DNA of 64,000 nucleotides from contig CAUWFE010000002.1 in NCBI GenBank assembly GCA_963558185.1, positions 1 to 64,000 of the forward strand, written 5' to 3'. The position numbers and the translations under genes were made by a program. The notes under the pieces were generated by a model, which ran no database searches, had not been told where the DNA came from, and saw nothing but the letters and a program-made list of their open reading frames with translations. This document shows, piece after piece, positions 1-8,165 of the stretch (positions are counted from its first letter, which is position 1; each line of letters starts with the position of its first letter). Origin of the DNA: UMGS1663 sp963558185. Lineage in GTDB: Bacteria; Bacillota; Clostridia; TANB77; CAG-508.

Positions 1-102
1 ATACCATTTTTCTTCTTTAAAATCTATGAATTTAAAAAATATTTTTTATTGTTAAAAATTCAATTTAAACAACAAATGACTATTTATTTAGCTGTTTTAA
101 CG

Positions 103-355
103 TTACTTGATAATGGTTTTTATTATTTTTTTGCTAGAATACCTTGGAATATAAGCTTTGAATGAAATGGCGAATGTTTATGGAGAAATTTTAGAAATTC
201 TGTGCAATTTTATGGAAAGAGTTCACTTTTAGTGGAAGGGTGCCATAAAATAAATTAGAATTTCTTAAATTTCGTAATAAACCTAAGAAATGTAATAAAA
301 AGCTTATATTCCAAGGCATTTCTTGCATTAATTTACAGAACCCATTATCAAGTAA
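103..355 (+). repeat. MITE-like dispersed repeat, copy A
   Basis: Outer 14-bp perfect terminal inverted repeats (103-116 and 342-355, TTACTTGATAATGG) are flanked by a perfect 10-bp direct repeat (TGTTTTAACG, 93-102 and 356-365) that looks like a target-site duplication. Inside is a 17-bp perfect inverted repeat (142-158/300-316) and further arms (about 182-200/258-273, 207-213/243-249), so the whole unit can fold into one long hairpin. Related copies lie at 5952-6132 and 17267-17504. No ORF is supported inside. Bases 1-92 hold nothing recognisable. Confidence 0.75.
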
Positions 356-359
356 TGTT

Positions 360-2084
360 TTAACGATACATTCTAAAATCAATTTCAGGGAAGATACAAT
401 CTTTTTCCTCTAGTGACTGTAAAAATTTTTTATCTATGTTATCTTGTGTAATTTGCTCATATAATTTTTGAAAACGACCAGTGTGGTCTTTTATACGTTT
501 TTTTGCATAATCTACCATAGTTCCATTTGTAATAATAAATAACCAGTCACTACTTTGAAGTAAAAGTAATTCTCTAGCACATTGATTTATAGCTCTAAAT
601 TTAATTATTTTTTCTTTCTGCTCTTTTGACAAGATAGAAAGTTTTGTATTTTGCAATTTACCCATAGATGTAGTATTTATGTGAATATAGTCGTATAAAT
701 TAGAGTTTCCTTTCCAAGTTTCAAATTCTGCATCTAAACTATCTGCAAAAGAAGAATAATCATATGCAAGTTTTGTCATATTATCACCAATTTTATGAAG
801 ATGTTTATGTGCATAATCATTAGTTTCATTTAACCATACTTCACTATAACCATTTGCACCCCAACTAGAACGGCAAGGAGAACATACTTGAATTTCTGGA
901 TATTTATCAATATATTCACTAGGTGTAATTAAATCAAATTTATCTTGGTCATAATAAATCTTCTTAAATAAAATATATAACCAATAAGGACCTTCGTACC
1001 ACCAATGACCATACAATTCAGCATCATAGGGGCATAGAACAACAGGAGGTTTATCCATGTATTTAGTTGCTTCTTCTATTTGCTCTATACGAGAATTTAG
1101 AAAATGACCTGCTTGTTTTTCAGCAGAATCTTTAGCCCATTGAACATCATATGTATCTTTATTTTCTGTAGGACCTGTAATACGATGATATTTAATACCA
1201 GTATTAACACGAACACCATTAACCGCAATATATGGTTTAATGTATTCATAATCAGCATCATAACCAATATCTCTATAAAACTCTCTATAATTAAAATCAC
1301 CTGGATAGCCATTAATAGAACTCCATACTTGCCTAGAAGATTCCATATCCCTACCAAAAGCTACAATACCTTCAGGCGAAACAATAGGGGAAAGTGTACC
1401 ATATATAGGTGTTGGATTTGCATATAATATACCATGAGATTCAGTGATTATATATTCAATACCAAATTCTTTTAAATATTTGTCAGATTCAGGAACATAA
1501 CCACATTCAGGAAGCCATATGCCTCTAGGTTTCTTGCCAAAGTATTTCTCATATGTTTGTACTCCAATTCCTATTTGAGCTCTAATTGTTTTTTCATTAA
1601 CATATAAAATAGGAAAATATCCATGGGTAGCACCACATGTAATAATTTCTAGTACTCCTAAGTCTTGGAAATGCTTAAAACCTTGAATAATATTATCATT
1701 GTATATGTCATGGAATACATGTAAATCATTAGAATATCTATCATAATAATAATGAGAAAGTCTATTTACTCGTTCATCATATGTAGTACGTTTAATTTCT
1801 TTTTCTGCAAGTTCAATATGAGTTTTTAAATATTCAATATATCTTTGTTGTAATAAATGATTATCTAACATATTTAAAAGTGGTGGTGTCATAGACATGG
1901 TAATTCTAAAATCTATATTTTCTTCAACTAATTTTTGAAAATTTAAAAGAAGAGGAATGTAAGTTTCAGAAATTGCCTCAAATAACCATTGTTCCTCTAA
2001 ATAATCTTTACTTTCAGGATGATGTATAAATGGTAAATGTGCATGTAAAACAAAGCTTACATATCCTTTTGGATTTTTTTTCAT
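360..2084 (-). CDS. GH57 family 1,4-alpha-glucan branching enzyme-like protein
   Basis: A cytoplasmic glycoside hydrolase family 57 protein of 574 residues, probably building alpha-1,6 branches in a glycogen-like glucan. The N-terminal (beta/alpha)7 barrel begins FVLHAHLPF, the usual family start. The nucleophile Glu lies in WLPECGYVP and the acid/base Asp in PYDAELYGHWWYEGP, both canonical for the branching-enzyme subgroup, and a DUF1957-type helical C-terminus follows. I chose the ATG at 2084 because AAGGAG sits at 2095-2100; an in-frame upstream start at 2105 would overlap that site. The DUF4912 gene lies upstream on the same strand (64-bp gap), a pairing common in Firmicutes. The stop codon lies inside the direct repeat flanking repeat copy A. 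Exact activity (branching versus amylase) is inferred from motifs. Confidence 0.85.
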   Translation of the reverse strand: MKKNPKGYVSFVLHAHLPFIHHPESKDYLEEQWLFEAISETYIPLLLNFQKLVEENIDFRITMSMTPPLLNMLDNHLLQQRYIEYLKTHIELAEKEIKRTTYDERVNRLSHYYYDRYSNDLHVFHDIYNDNIIQGFKHFQDLGVLEIITCGATHGYFPILYVNEKTIRAQIGIGVQTYEKYFGKKPRGIWLPECGYVPESDKYLKEFGIEYIITESHGILYANPTPIYGTLSPIVSPEGIVAFGRDMESSRQVWSSINGYPGDFNYREFYRDIGYDADYEYIKPYIAVNGVRVNTGIKYHRITGPTENKDTYDVQWAKDSAEKQAGHFLNSRIEQIEEATKYMDKPPVVLCPYDAELYGHWWYEGPYWLYILFKKIYYDQDKFDLITPSEYIDKYPEIQVCSPCRSSWGANGYSEVWLNETNDYAHKHLHKIGDNMTKLAYDYSSFADSLDAEFETWKGNSNLYDYIHINTTSMGKLQNTKLSILSKEQKEKIIKFRAINQCARELLLLQSSDWLFIITNGTMVDYAKKRIKDHTGRFQKLYEQITQDNIDKKFLQSLEEKDCIFPEIDFRMYR

Positions 2085-2147
2085 ATATATAATTCTCCTT
2101 TGCAATATATTAAAATTTGTGTAAATATTTAATATTTACACAAAAAA

Positions 2148-2963
2148 TTACTTAAATGATGAACTTGGATTCCCAGAAGATGGGTTATGTAAATCAAAAT
2201 GATGTGATTCAACAAAAGCTGTTTTATACATTTTTTGATAGAACTGTTTTACAGATATATTTTCATTTTTGTAAATTTTTTCTACTGAAAAAGGACTAAA
2301 GCTTTTTGTAGTATATGTATGTGTTTTTACATTTTGAAAGGTAACTTGTGGTTTTAAATTTTCAATTAAAACATGGTCATTAGGGCTTTCAATATCATTT
2401 GAAGTAGTTACATATAAATAATTATTAGGAATAGAAACATAATTATTTATTGGTTTTCTACCTAATTCTATTTCATATACACAATTACTATCGTTTACCT
2501 TTAAATACCAGCTATTTGCAAAATCGTTTATATCTACTTCATATTGATAGTTCATAGTTTTGTTTTTTACTAATAACACAGGTTTAGTGTTATTAAAAAA
2601 ATATTCGCCATATTGTTTAATATAATTTTTCTTATCTTCATCAGAAATATCCCAATATACGAATAAAGTAGTAGGTGTTTGATATAATAATTTTACAATA
2701 GTTTCATTATAACGATAAGGTAAATCATAATATTCTAATATATCTATTTTTTTATTAATTTTTGATTTGTTTGAAATATCGCTTACTTTATGTTTAGCAG
2801 TTTTTGTTTTTGATATTTTTATGTTAGATTTATTATTATTATTTTTTATATTACTCGTTTGCAATGCTTTATTTTTTTTAGTTTTAGTTTTCGCTTTTGT
2901 TTTTGAATTTGTTGTTTGCTTTTTTAAAGTATTTTTTTGTACATCTTTAGTTGTTTTTTGCAT
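2148..2963 (-). CDS. DUF4912 domain-containing protein
   Basis: 271 residues. The first 70 or so are extremely Lys/Thr/Asn-rich and low in complexity, probably disordered. Residues about 75-200 match the DUF4912 fold (LPYRYNETIVKLLYQTPTTL, then FVYWDIS), a domain found beside GH57/DUF1957 glucan enzymes and thought to act in alpha-glucan metabolism. No enzymatic motif is visible. The C-terminal tail is Ser/Pro rich. AAGGAGG precedes the ATG at 2963. It probably forms an operon with the GH57 gene downstream, transcribed from the 2985-3137 intergenic region, which also drives the FIST gene in the opposite direction. Confidence 0.8.
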   Translation of the reverse strand: MQKTTKDVQKNTLKKQTTNSKTKAKTKTKKNKALQTSNIKNNNNKSNIKISKTKTAKHKVSDISNKSKINKKIDILEYYDLPYRYNETIVKLLYQTPTTLFVYWDISDEDKKNYIKQYGEYFFNNTKPVLLVKNKTMNYQYEVDINDFANSWYLKVNDSNCVYEIELGRKPINNYVSIPNNYLYVTTSNDIESPNDHVLIENLKPQVTFQNVKTHTYTTKSFSPFSVEKIYKNENISVKQFYQKMYKTAFVESHHFDLHNPSSGNPSSSFK

Positions 2964-3071
2964 ATTATCCTCCTTAGTAAACGATATGTAAAATTCTTCT
3001 ATAATACTATATCAAAAAGAAAATAAATTCAATAGAAAATTGTAAAAAAATAAATATTTTTGCAAAAAGTG

Positions 3072-3100
3072 TTGTAATAATAAAAACGTATTGATATAAT
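3072..3100 (+). promoter_or_regulatory. Sigma-A-type promoter of the FIST gene
   Basis: TTGTAA (3072-3077), 17-bp spacer, TATAAT (3095-3100), followed by AAGGAGG at 3124 before the ATG at 3138. Confidence 0.6.
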
Positions 3101-3137
3101 CAAAACATAAAAATACAATAACGAAGGAGGAAGTTGT

Positions 3138-4304
3138 ATGTTAAAATCTAATGTAGGTTGGAGTACAAATCCAAATAACTATGAATCAGGAAAGGATTCA
3201 GCAAAAAAAGCTGTAAAAGATCTTATGGAGACAAAAGTAGCATTTTTGTATACATCATCTGACAATAATGTAGATGAAATATTAAATGGTGCTAAGTCTG
3301 AATTAGGTACTGCACCAATTATTGGTTGTACATCAAGTGGTGGAATAATTGTACCAGATGGATATATAAGTTCTGAAAATGGTTTTTCTGGAATTTTAGC
3401 TTTAGGAGATCCAGATTTAACTGTTGGAGTAGCAGCTTCAGAAAAAGACGAGTGTGCAAGAAAAACAGGAAGAAAAGTAGCAAAAGAAGCAATGGAAAAA
3501 GTAGGAAGATGGGATAGACCAGCATATTTTTACATGATAGCATCACCAGGAGAAGAAGAAGACTATTTAAAAGGAATTGAAGATGTTATTGGAAGAGTAC
3601 CATTTTTCGGAGGAAGTGCAGCAGATAATGCAGTTGCAGGAGAGTGGAAAATCTTTACAAATGATAAAGTATTCACAGAAGGTGTAGCAGTAGCATTTTT
3701 CTATACTTTTAAAAATATTGCAAACGAATATACAGGAGCATATCACGAAACTGTAAATTCAGGAATTATAACAAAATTAGATGGAAAAAGAACTTTAGTA
3801 GAAATAGACGGTGTTCCAGCTATTAAAAAATATAGTGAATGGACAGGAAAGAAAGAAAAAGATTTAATGGGAGGTAATTTATTAGCTGAAACAATTACAA
3901 AACCATTAGGAGTAAAAGATAGATTAGGAGATTTAATTGCTATTCGTCATCCTATGAATGGAAATGAAGATTTATCTATGAACATAGGAAATCATTTAGC
4001 AGTAAATACAGCAATAATTCAAATGGAAGCAACTGTTGATGAATTAATAGAAGCAACAGGAAAAACAATGAAAAATTTAAATAAATCACTAGATGGAGAT
4101 CCAGCAGCTTACTTATTAGTACATTGTGGAGGAAGAAAATTAGCAATAGGTGATAGAGTAAATGAAGTTTATGAACAAATAAAGAAACAAGCAAATGGAG
4201 TACCTTTCATGACAATATTTACATTTGGTGAATATGGTTCAAAAGACCATGGAGCAAATACTTGTGGAGGATTAATGTTATCATTTACAGGTTTTAGCAA
4301 ATGA
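3138..4304 (+). CDS. FIST N/C domain protein (predicted small-ligand sensor)
   Basis: 388 residues, matching the full FIST_N plus FIST_C architecture: N-terminal half with IIGCTSSGGI and PFFGGSAADN, C-terminal half with PFMTIFTFGEYG and the Cys-containing end NTCGGLMLSF. FIST domains (F-box, intracellular signal transduction) are proposed to bind small ligands such as amino acids. Here the domain stands alone, with no fused kinase, cyclase or chemoreceptor module and no membrane segment, so the output partner is unknown. Start chosen from AAGGAGG at 3124. The downstream aldehyde dehydrogenase is on the same strand 99 bp away with a hairpin between, so co-transcription is possible. Confidence 0.85.
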   Translation: MLKSNVGWSTNPNNYESGKDSAKKAVKDLMETKVAFLYTSSDNNVDEILNGAKSELGTAPIIGCTSSGGIIVPDGYISSENGFSGILALGDPDLTVGVAASEKDECARKTGRKVAKEAMEKVGRWDRPAYFYMIASPGEEEDYLKGIEDVIGRVPFFGGSAADNAVAGEWKIFTNDKVFTEGVAVAFFYTFKNIANEYTGAYHETVNSGIITKLDGKRTLVEIDGVPAIKKYSEWTGKKEKDLMGGNLLAETITKPLGVKDRLGDLIAIRHPMNGNEDLSMNIGNHLAVNTAIIQMEATVDELIEATGKTMKNLNKSLDGDPAAYLLVHCGGRKLAIGDRVNEVYEQIKKQANGVPFMTIFTFGEYGSKDHGANTCGGLMLSFTGFSK

Positions 4305-4311
4305 AGAGAAG

Positions 4312-4347
4312 ATGAACAACAAACAAAGTGTGAAAAAAGTTGTTCAT
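4312..4347 (+). other. Hairpin between FIST and aldehyde dehydrogenase genes
   Basis: ATGAACAAC (4312-4320) pairs perfectly with GTTGTTCAT (4339-4347). There is no T-tract, so it looks more like an RNA-processing or stability hairpin than a terminator. Confidence 0.45.
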
Positions 4348-4403
4348 GGTTTCAAAATGTAAAAAAGTCACACAAAAAAGAGATTATGAAAGGAGAATGT
4401 AGT

Positions 4404-5837
4404 GTGAAAAATTTAATTGGTTATGAATGGAAAGAAGCTTCTAATGGTGCAACTATAGAAGTTGTAAATCCAGCAAAACAAGAATTAATAGATACAGTTC
4501 CTAATGTTACTTTAGAAGATGTTGATACAGCTGTAAAAGTAGCAAAAGTAGAGCAAAAGAAATGGGAACAAGTACCAATATGGAAAAGAGCAGACATTCT
4601 ATATAAATTTGTAAATTTAGTTGAAGAAAATAAGGAAAGACTTGCAAAATTATTATCAGAAGAAACTGGAAAACCTATTAGAGAGGCAAATGCTGAAATA
4701 GCAAATGTAAAAATAGGAGCAACAGCTTTTATAGAAAGAGCAAAACATTTATATGATAATAGTATTCCAGCAGGTCAAGAAGCAGGACAAGAAACAACAA
4801 TACAAATAACTAAAAGATATCCTTTAGGAGTAATTGCTGCAATTATACCTTTTAATTTTCCAAGTGATTTATTCTGTCAAAAGGTACCACCAGCATTAAT
4901 GATGGGAAATAGTATTATAGTAAAACCATCAAATTATAATCCATTAACATTAATTGAATATGTAAAATTAATGGTAGAAGCAGGAGTGCCAGCAGGGGTA
5001 ATTCAAATTTTAACAGGAGATGGACCAGTTGTTGGACAAGCATTAGCTGCACATAAAGATGTACATTTAGTATCTTTAACAGGAAGCACTGGTGCAGGAA
5101 TTCAAACTATGGAAACAGCATCTAAAAATTTAACTCATGTTATGCTAGAATTAGGTGGAAATGATGCATTCATATTATTAGAAGATGGAGATATGGATTT
5201 AGCAGTTAAAGAAACAATATGGGGACGTTTATATAATGGTGGACAAGTATGCTGTGCAAGTAAAAGATTTTTAATTCATAATTCTAGAAAACAAGAATTT
5301 ATTGATAGAATGAAAGAGGTTATATCTAAGCTAAAAGTAGGTAATCCATTAGAATTAGATACAGATATGGGACCATTAATTAATATAAATGCTGCAAAAC
5401 GTGTTGAAGAACAAGTAAATGAAATGGTAAAACAAGGTGCTAAAGTAGTTTGTGGAGGAAAAAGAGAGGATGCTTACTATTATCCTACTATTTTAGATAA
5501 TGTTACTAAAGATATGGATGTAGCAAAAGATATGGAAATTTTTGGACCAGTTATTTCTGTAATTGGATTTAACACAGTAGAAGAGGCAATTCAAATAGCA
5601 AATCAATCATCTTATGGTTTATGTGGATGTGTTATTACAAAAGATTATTCTCTTGGAATGAAAATTGCAGATAAACTTGAATGTGGAGGAACAATAGTTA
5701 ATGGAGCAAGCTTCTATCGTTCATTTGAAATGCCTTTTGGAGGTTGGAAACATAGCGGTATAGGTAATGAAGGTGTAATGACAACATTACAAGAAATGAG
5801 TAGAACAAAAACAATAATAATGAAAAATATACTATAG
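4404..5837 (+). CDS. NAD(P)-dependent aldehyde dehydrogenase family protein
   Basis: 477 residues spanning a complete ALDH-superfamily fold: NAD-binding domain with IIPFNFPSDLF and SLTGSTGAG, general-base Glu in LELGGND, and catalytic Cys in NGGQVCCASKR (the second Cys aligns with the nucleophile). The end MPFGGWKHSGIG is typical of succinate-semialdehyde, lactaldehyde and non-phosphorylating glyceraldehyde-3-phosphate dehydrogenases; the sequence alone does not separate these substrates. Start is the GTG at 4404: AGGAG at 4391-4395 is correctly spaced, whereas the ATG at 4386 lies upstream of it. A strong terminator follows. Confidence 0.85.
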   Translation: MKNLIGYEWKEASNGATIEVVNPAKQELIDTVPNVTLEDVDTAVKVAKVEQKKWEQVPIWKRADILYKFVNLVEENKERLAKLLSEETGKPIREANAEIANVKIGATAFIERAKHLYDNSIPAGQEAGQETTIQITKRYPLGVIAAIIPFNFPSDLFCQKVPPALMMGNSIIVKPSNYNPLTLIEYVKLMVEAGVPAGVIQILTGDGPVVGQALAAHKDVHLVSLTGSTGAGIQTMETASKNLTHVMLELGGNDAFILLEDGDMDLAVKETIWGRLYNGGQVCCASKRFLIHNSRKQEFIDRMKEVISKLKVGNPLELDTDMGPLININAAKRVEEQVNEMVKQGAKVVCGGKREDAYYYPTILDNVTKDMDVAKDMEIFGPVISVIGFNTVEEAIQIANQSSYGLCGCVITKDYSLGMKIADKLECGGTIVNGASFYRSFEMPFGGWKHSGIGNEGVMTTLQEMSRTKTIIMKNIL

Positions 5838-5863
5838 TTTTATAATATAGAAGAGTATATATA

Positions 5864-5920
5864 TAAAGTGCTTGAGGTTTTCTTAAAATTTGTATTTATA
5901 AGAAAATCTTAGGCACTTTA
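5864..5920 (+). terminator. Long terminator hairpin after the aldehyde dehydrogenase gene
   Basis: About 22-nt arms (5864-5885 and 5899-5920) pair with two small mismatches around a 13-nt loop. Being nearly symmetric, it may work in both directions. An AT palindrome (5930-5953) and repeat copy B follow, so 5838-6202 carries no gene. Confidence 0.7.
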
Positions 5921-5951
5921 TTATGTATATTATTTTAATTTAAGTTAAAAT

Positions 5952-6132
5952 AATGCTTGTAATATAAGCTTTTCATTACATGCTGTAGGTTTATTGCGAA
6001 ATTTAAAAAATTCTAATTTATTTTATGACACCCCTTCCACTAAAGTGAATTCTTTCAATAAAATCAAAAAGAATTTCTAAAATTTCTCCATAAACATTCG
6101 TCATTTCATTCAGAGTTTATATTACAAGCATT
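5952..6132 (-). repeat. MITE-like dispersed repeat, copy B (inverted)
   Basis: The reverse complement aligns along its length with copies A and C. It is bounded by a perfect 15-bp inverted repeat (AATGCTTGTAATATA at 5952-5966, complement at 6118-6132). The core ATGTTTATGGAGAAATTTTA (reverse strand) is shared with the other copies. The right end lies about 70 bp upstream of the TGTAAT array of the prepilin-like gene. Confidence 0.75.
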
Positions 6133-6202
6133 TTAAAAAGTATTAAACAATAATTTATGTAGAATATAATGATTAAAGATATTAAATTAACAGAATAAAA
6201 TA

Positions 6203-6269
6203 TGTAATATAATTGTAATAAAAATGTAAAATAAATAATATAGAAAAATACTAATATATGCTGTATAAT
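6203..6269 (+). promoter_or_regulatory. 11-bp-phased TGTAAT boxes and promoter of the prepilin-like gene
   Basis: TGTAAT at 6203 and 6214 and TGTAAA at 6225 recur at exactly 11-bp spacing, one helical turn, as in sites for OmpR/PhoB-family activators. A -10 element TATAAT lies at 6264-6269; the matching -35 (TAGAAA, 6241) is poor, fitting activator dependence. Similar arrays lie at 28266 and 58402. Confidence 0.55.
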
Positions 6270-6301
6270 AAAGCAAAAAACAAAGGAAAGAAGGAAAAAA
6301 T

Positions 6302-7588
6302 ATGCAAAAATTATTAAAAAATAATAAAGGTGTAACCTTAATAGCATTAGTAGTAACAATAGTAATATTAATCATTTTAGCAGCTGTTAGTATGACAATG
6401 GTATTAGGAAATAATGGAATATTTGAGCAAGCAAAAAAAGGAGCAAATTCAATGGCATCAGCAGAAGCAAATACCCAAGAAGGATTTAATAGTATGTCAG
6501 CAGAAATTGACAAAATAATAAGTGGAAATGGAAGTTCAGAACAGCCACAAGCACCTGAAGAATCAAAAACAATAGAAGAAGCTAAAAATTCAGGAAAAGA
6601 ATTTACAGAGCCTAAAACAGAAGTAGCAGATTCAAAAGGAAATAAAGTAGTAATACCAGGAGGCTTTAAAGTAGCAGAAGATTCAGGAGATACTGTACAG
6701 CAAGGGATAGTAATAGAAGATGTATCAGCATCAGGAGATGACAATATAAAGGGAAGTCAATTTGTATGGATACCAGTAGGAACATTTGTAAAAGATGATG
6801 GGAGTACAAGTAATGAAATAGTGCTAGGAAGATATAAATTTAATGTTACTGATAAAAGAATAGAATTAGTACAAGCAGCATATACAGAAGAGAATGCAGA
6901 AAATTATGAACAAAAAATTGAATTAGGGTATTTTGATAGGTATATGTGTATAGAAATACCAAAATATAGACAAGGAATTTTAGATAGTTCAAATAGACTT
7001 AATGATTTAAATGCTACAGCAAAAGATTTAGCAGGATTTGTAAAAAGTACCAAAGATAATGGAGGGTATTATATAGCAAGATATGAAGCAAGTTTTGCAA
7101 GTGGAAGTAGTGCAGCTGATTATACAGCAGCTAGCAAAAAATCAATAGCTAATTCTGAATTTGGCATGAATTATAGTCCAGGAGTATTATGGAATTATAT
7201 TATGCAATTTGATGCGTCAACAGTATCAATAAACACATATAAAAATGCCAAAACCGTAAAAAGCGATTTAATGAATAGTTATGTATGGAATACGGCAATA
7301 GTCTATATAGAGGAATGTGGAAATAAAAATTATGCATATCAAGAAAGCAGAAACTCAAAGTTATCAAATACAGGAACAAATAATGATGAAGTGTGTAAAA
7401 TAAATGATATGGCTTCTAATATTGTAGAGTGGACAACAGAATATTCTAATAATGTTAGTACTAGCCTTGCGACACCTTGTAGCTTTAATGGAGGAGACTA
7501 TACTATGGGATCTACATTTAGTCGTGGTAACAGTAGTGTAAGTTATAAAGAGAAAAATATTGGTTTTAGATATTACATATATATGTGA
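6302..7588 (+). CDS. Type IV prepilin-like protein with FGE-sulfatase/C-type-lectin-like C-terminus
   Basis: 428 residues. The N-terminus NNKGVTLIALVVTIVILI is a class III/IV prepilin signal: Gly at the cleavage site, then about 20 hydrophobic residues (the usual Glu+5 is replaced, VTLIA). A Glu/Ser/Pro-rich linker (about 75-140) leads to a domain with a formylglycine-generating-enzyme-like end: DMASNIVEWTTEYS, then GGDYTMGSTFSRGN and the terminal NIGFRYYIYM. This fold is also used by C-type lectin ligand binders and by targets of diversity-generating retroelements. No sulfatase is adjacent, so FGE catalysis is not implied; an exported, pilus- or membrane-linked binding protein is likelier. 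It stands alone between the TGTAAT array and a terminator. Confidence 0.7.
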   Translation: MQKLLKNNKGVTLIALVVTIVILIILAAVSMTMVLGNNGIFEQAKKGANSMASAEANTQEGFNSMSAEIDKIISGNGSSEQPQAPEESKTIEEAKNSGKEFTEPKTEVADSKGNKVVIPGGFKVAEDSGDTVQQGIVIEDVSASGDDNIKGSQFVWIPVGTFVKDDGSTSNEIVLGRYKFNVTDKRIELVQAAYTEENAENYEQKIELGYFDRYMCIEIPKYRQGILDSSNRLNDLNATAKDLAGFVKSTKDNGGYYIARYEASFASGSSAADYTAASKKSIANSEFGMNYSPGVLWNYIMQFDASTVSINTYKNAKTVKSDLMNSYVWNTAIVYIEECGNKNYAYQESRNSKLSNTGTNNDEVCKINDMASNIVEWTTEYSNNVSTSLATPCSFNGGDYTMGSTFSRGNSSVSYKEKNIGFRYYIYM

Positions 7589-7690
7589 TATGAATAATAA
7601 ATAAAAAAGGAGTATCGTAAGTTTAGAAGAAGAAATACATAACATATTTTATTTATTACATAAGAAAAAGTTAAATTTTTAACAAATTTA

Positions 7691-7733
7691 AGTCTGCTAA
7701 CCATTTGATATCAACGATTAGCAGACTTTTTTA
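7691..7733 (+). terminator. Intrinsic terminator of the prepilin-like gene
   Basis: AGTCTGCTAA (7691-7700) pairs with TTAGCAGACT (7718-7727), followed by a T-run. It lies about 100 bp beyond the stop codon; the intervening sequence includes an isolated AAAGGAG (about 7606) with no ORF behind it. Confidence 0.8.
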
Positions 7734-7774
7734 AAAAAATTCATGATTTAGTCCTGCTTAAAACATCAAATGTA

Positions 7775-7803
7775 TTGACAAACCATAAAAAAATTAGTAT
7801 ACT
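7775..7803 (+). promoter_or_regulatory. Consensus promoter of rpmF
   Basis: TTGACA (7775-7780), 17-bp spacer, TATACT (7798-7803). The strong site GAGGGGGGA precedes the start codon at 7874. Confidence 0.8.
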
Positions 7804-7873
7804 ATTATAGTAATTTAAAAACGAAATTATGTAAAAAATACATAGACAAAAGTTTAACGAGGGGGGAAGAAAA

Positions 7874-8056
7874 ATGGCACAACCAAAAAGAAGATGGTCT
7901 AAAGCAAGAACAGGATCAAAAAGATCTACATGGAAATTAGAAAACAAAAATTTAGTAGAATGTACACATTGTCATGAAATGATGGAACAACATAAAGTTT
8001 GTTCAAATTGTGGTTACTATGATGGAAAACAAGTAATTGTTAAAAAAGAAGATTAA
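7874..8056 (+). CDS. rpmF: Ribosomal protein bL32
   Basis: 60 residues with the typical bL32 start MAQPKRRWSKARTGSKRSTW and a Cys4 zinc ribbon (CTHCHEMMEQHKVCSNCGYY), i.e. the zinc-binding C+ form. It is a structural protein of the 50S subunit. The YceD/DUF177 gene that often precedes rpmF is absent; the gene has its own consensus promoter and terminator and is monocistronic here. Confidence 0.97.
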   Translation: MAQPKRRWSKARTGSKRSTWKLENKNLVECTHCHEMMEQHKVCSNCGYYDGKQVIVKKED

Positions 8057-8064
8057 TTAAAAAG

Positions 8065-8092
8065 AACAGCATTTTAAAAATGCTGTTTTTTT
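8065..8092 (+). terminator. Terminator of rpmF
   Basis: AACAGCATTT (8065-8074) pairs with AAATGCTGTT (8078-8087), followed by eight T's. Confidence 0.9.
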
Positions 8093-8165
8093 TATTAAAA
8101 TACTTTTAATAAAAAATATTTCATGATATAATTTGAAAAAATTATACAATATGAGGAGAAATCAA

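Noticed and set aside
1104..1427. Antisense ORF opposite the GH57 gene
   Set aside because: Shadow of the GH57 coding frame; no RBS and low-complexity composition.
6302..7740. Diversity-generating retroelement cassette
   Set aside because: Only a possible target-type fold is present; no reverse transcriptase, accessory protein or template repeat found in the window.
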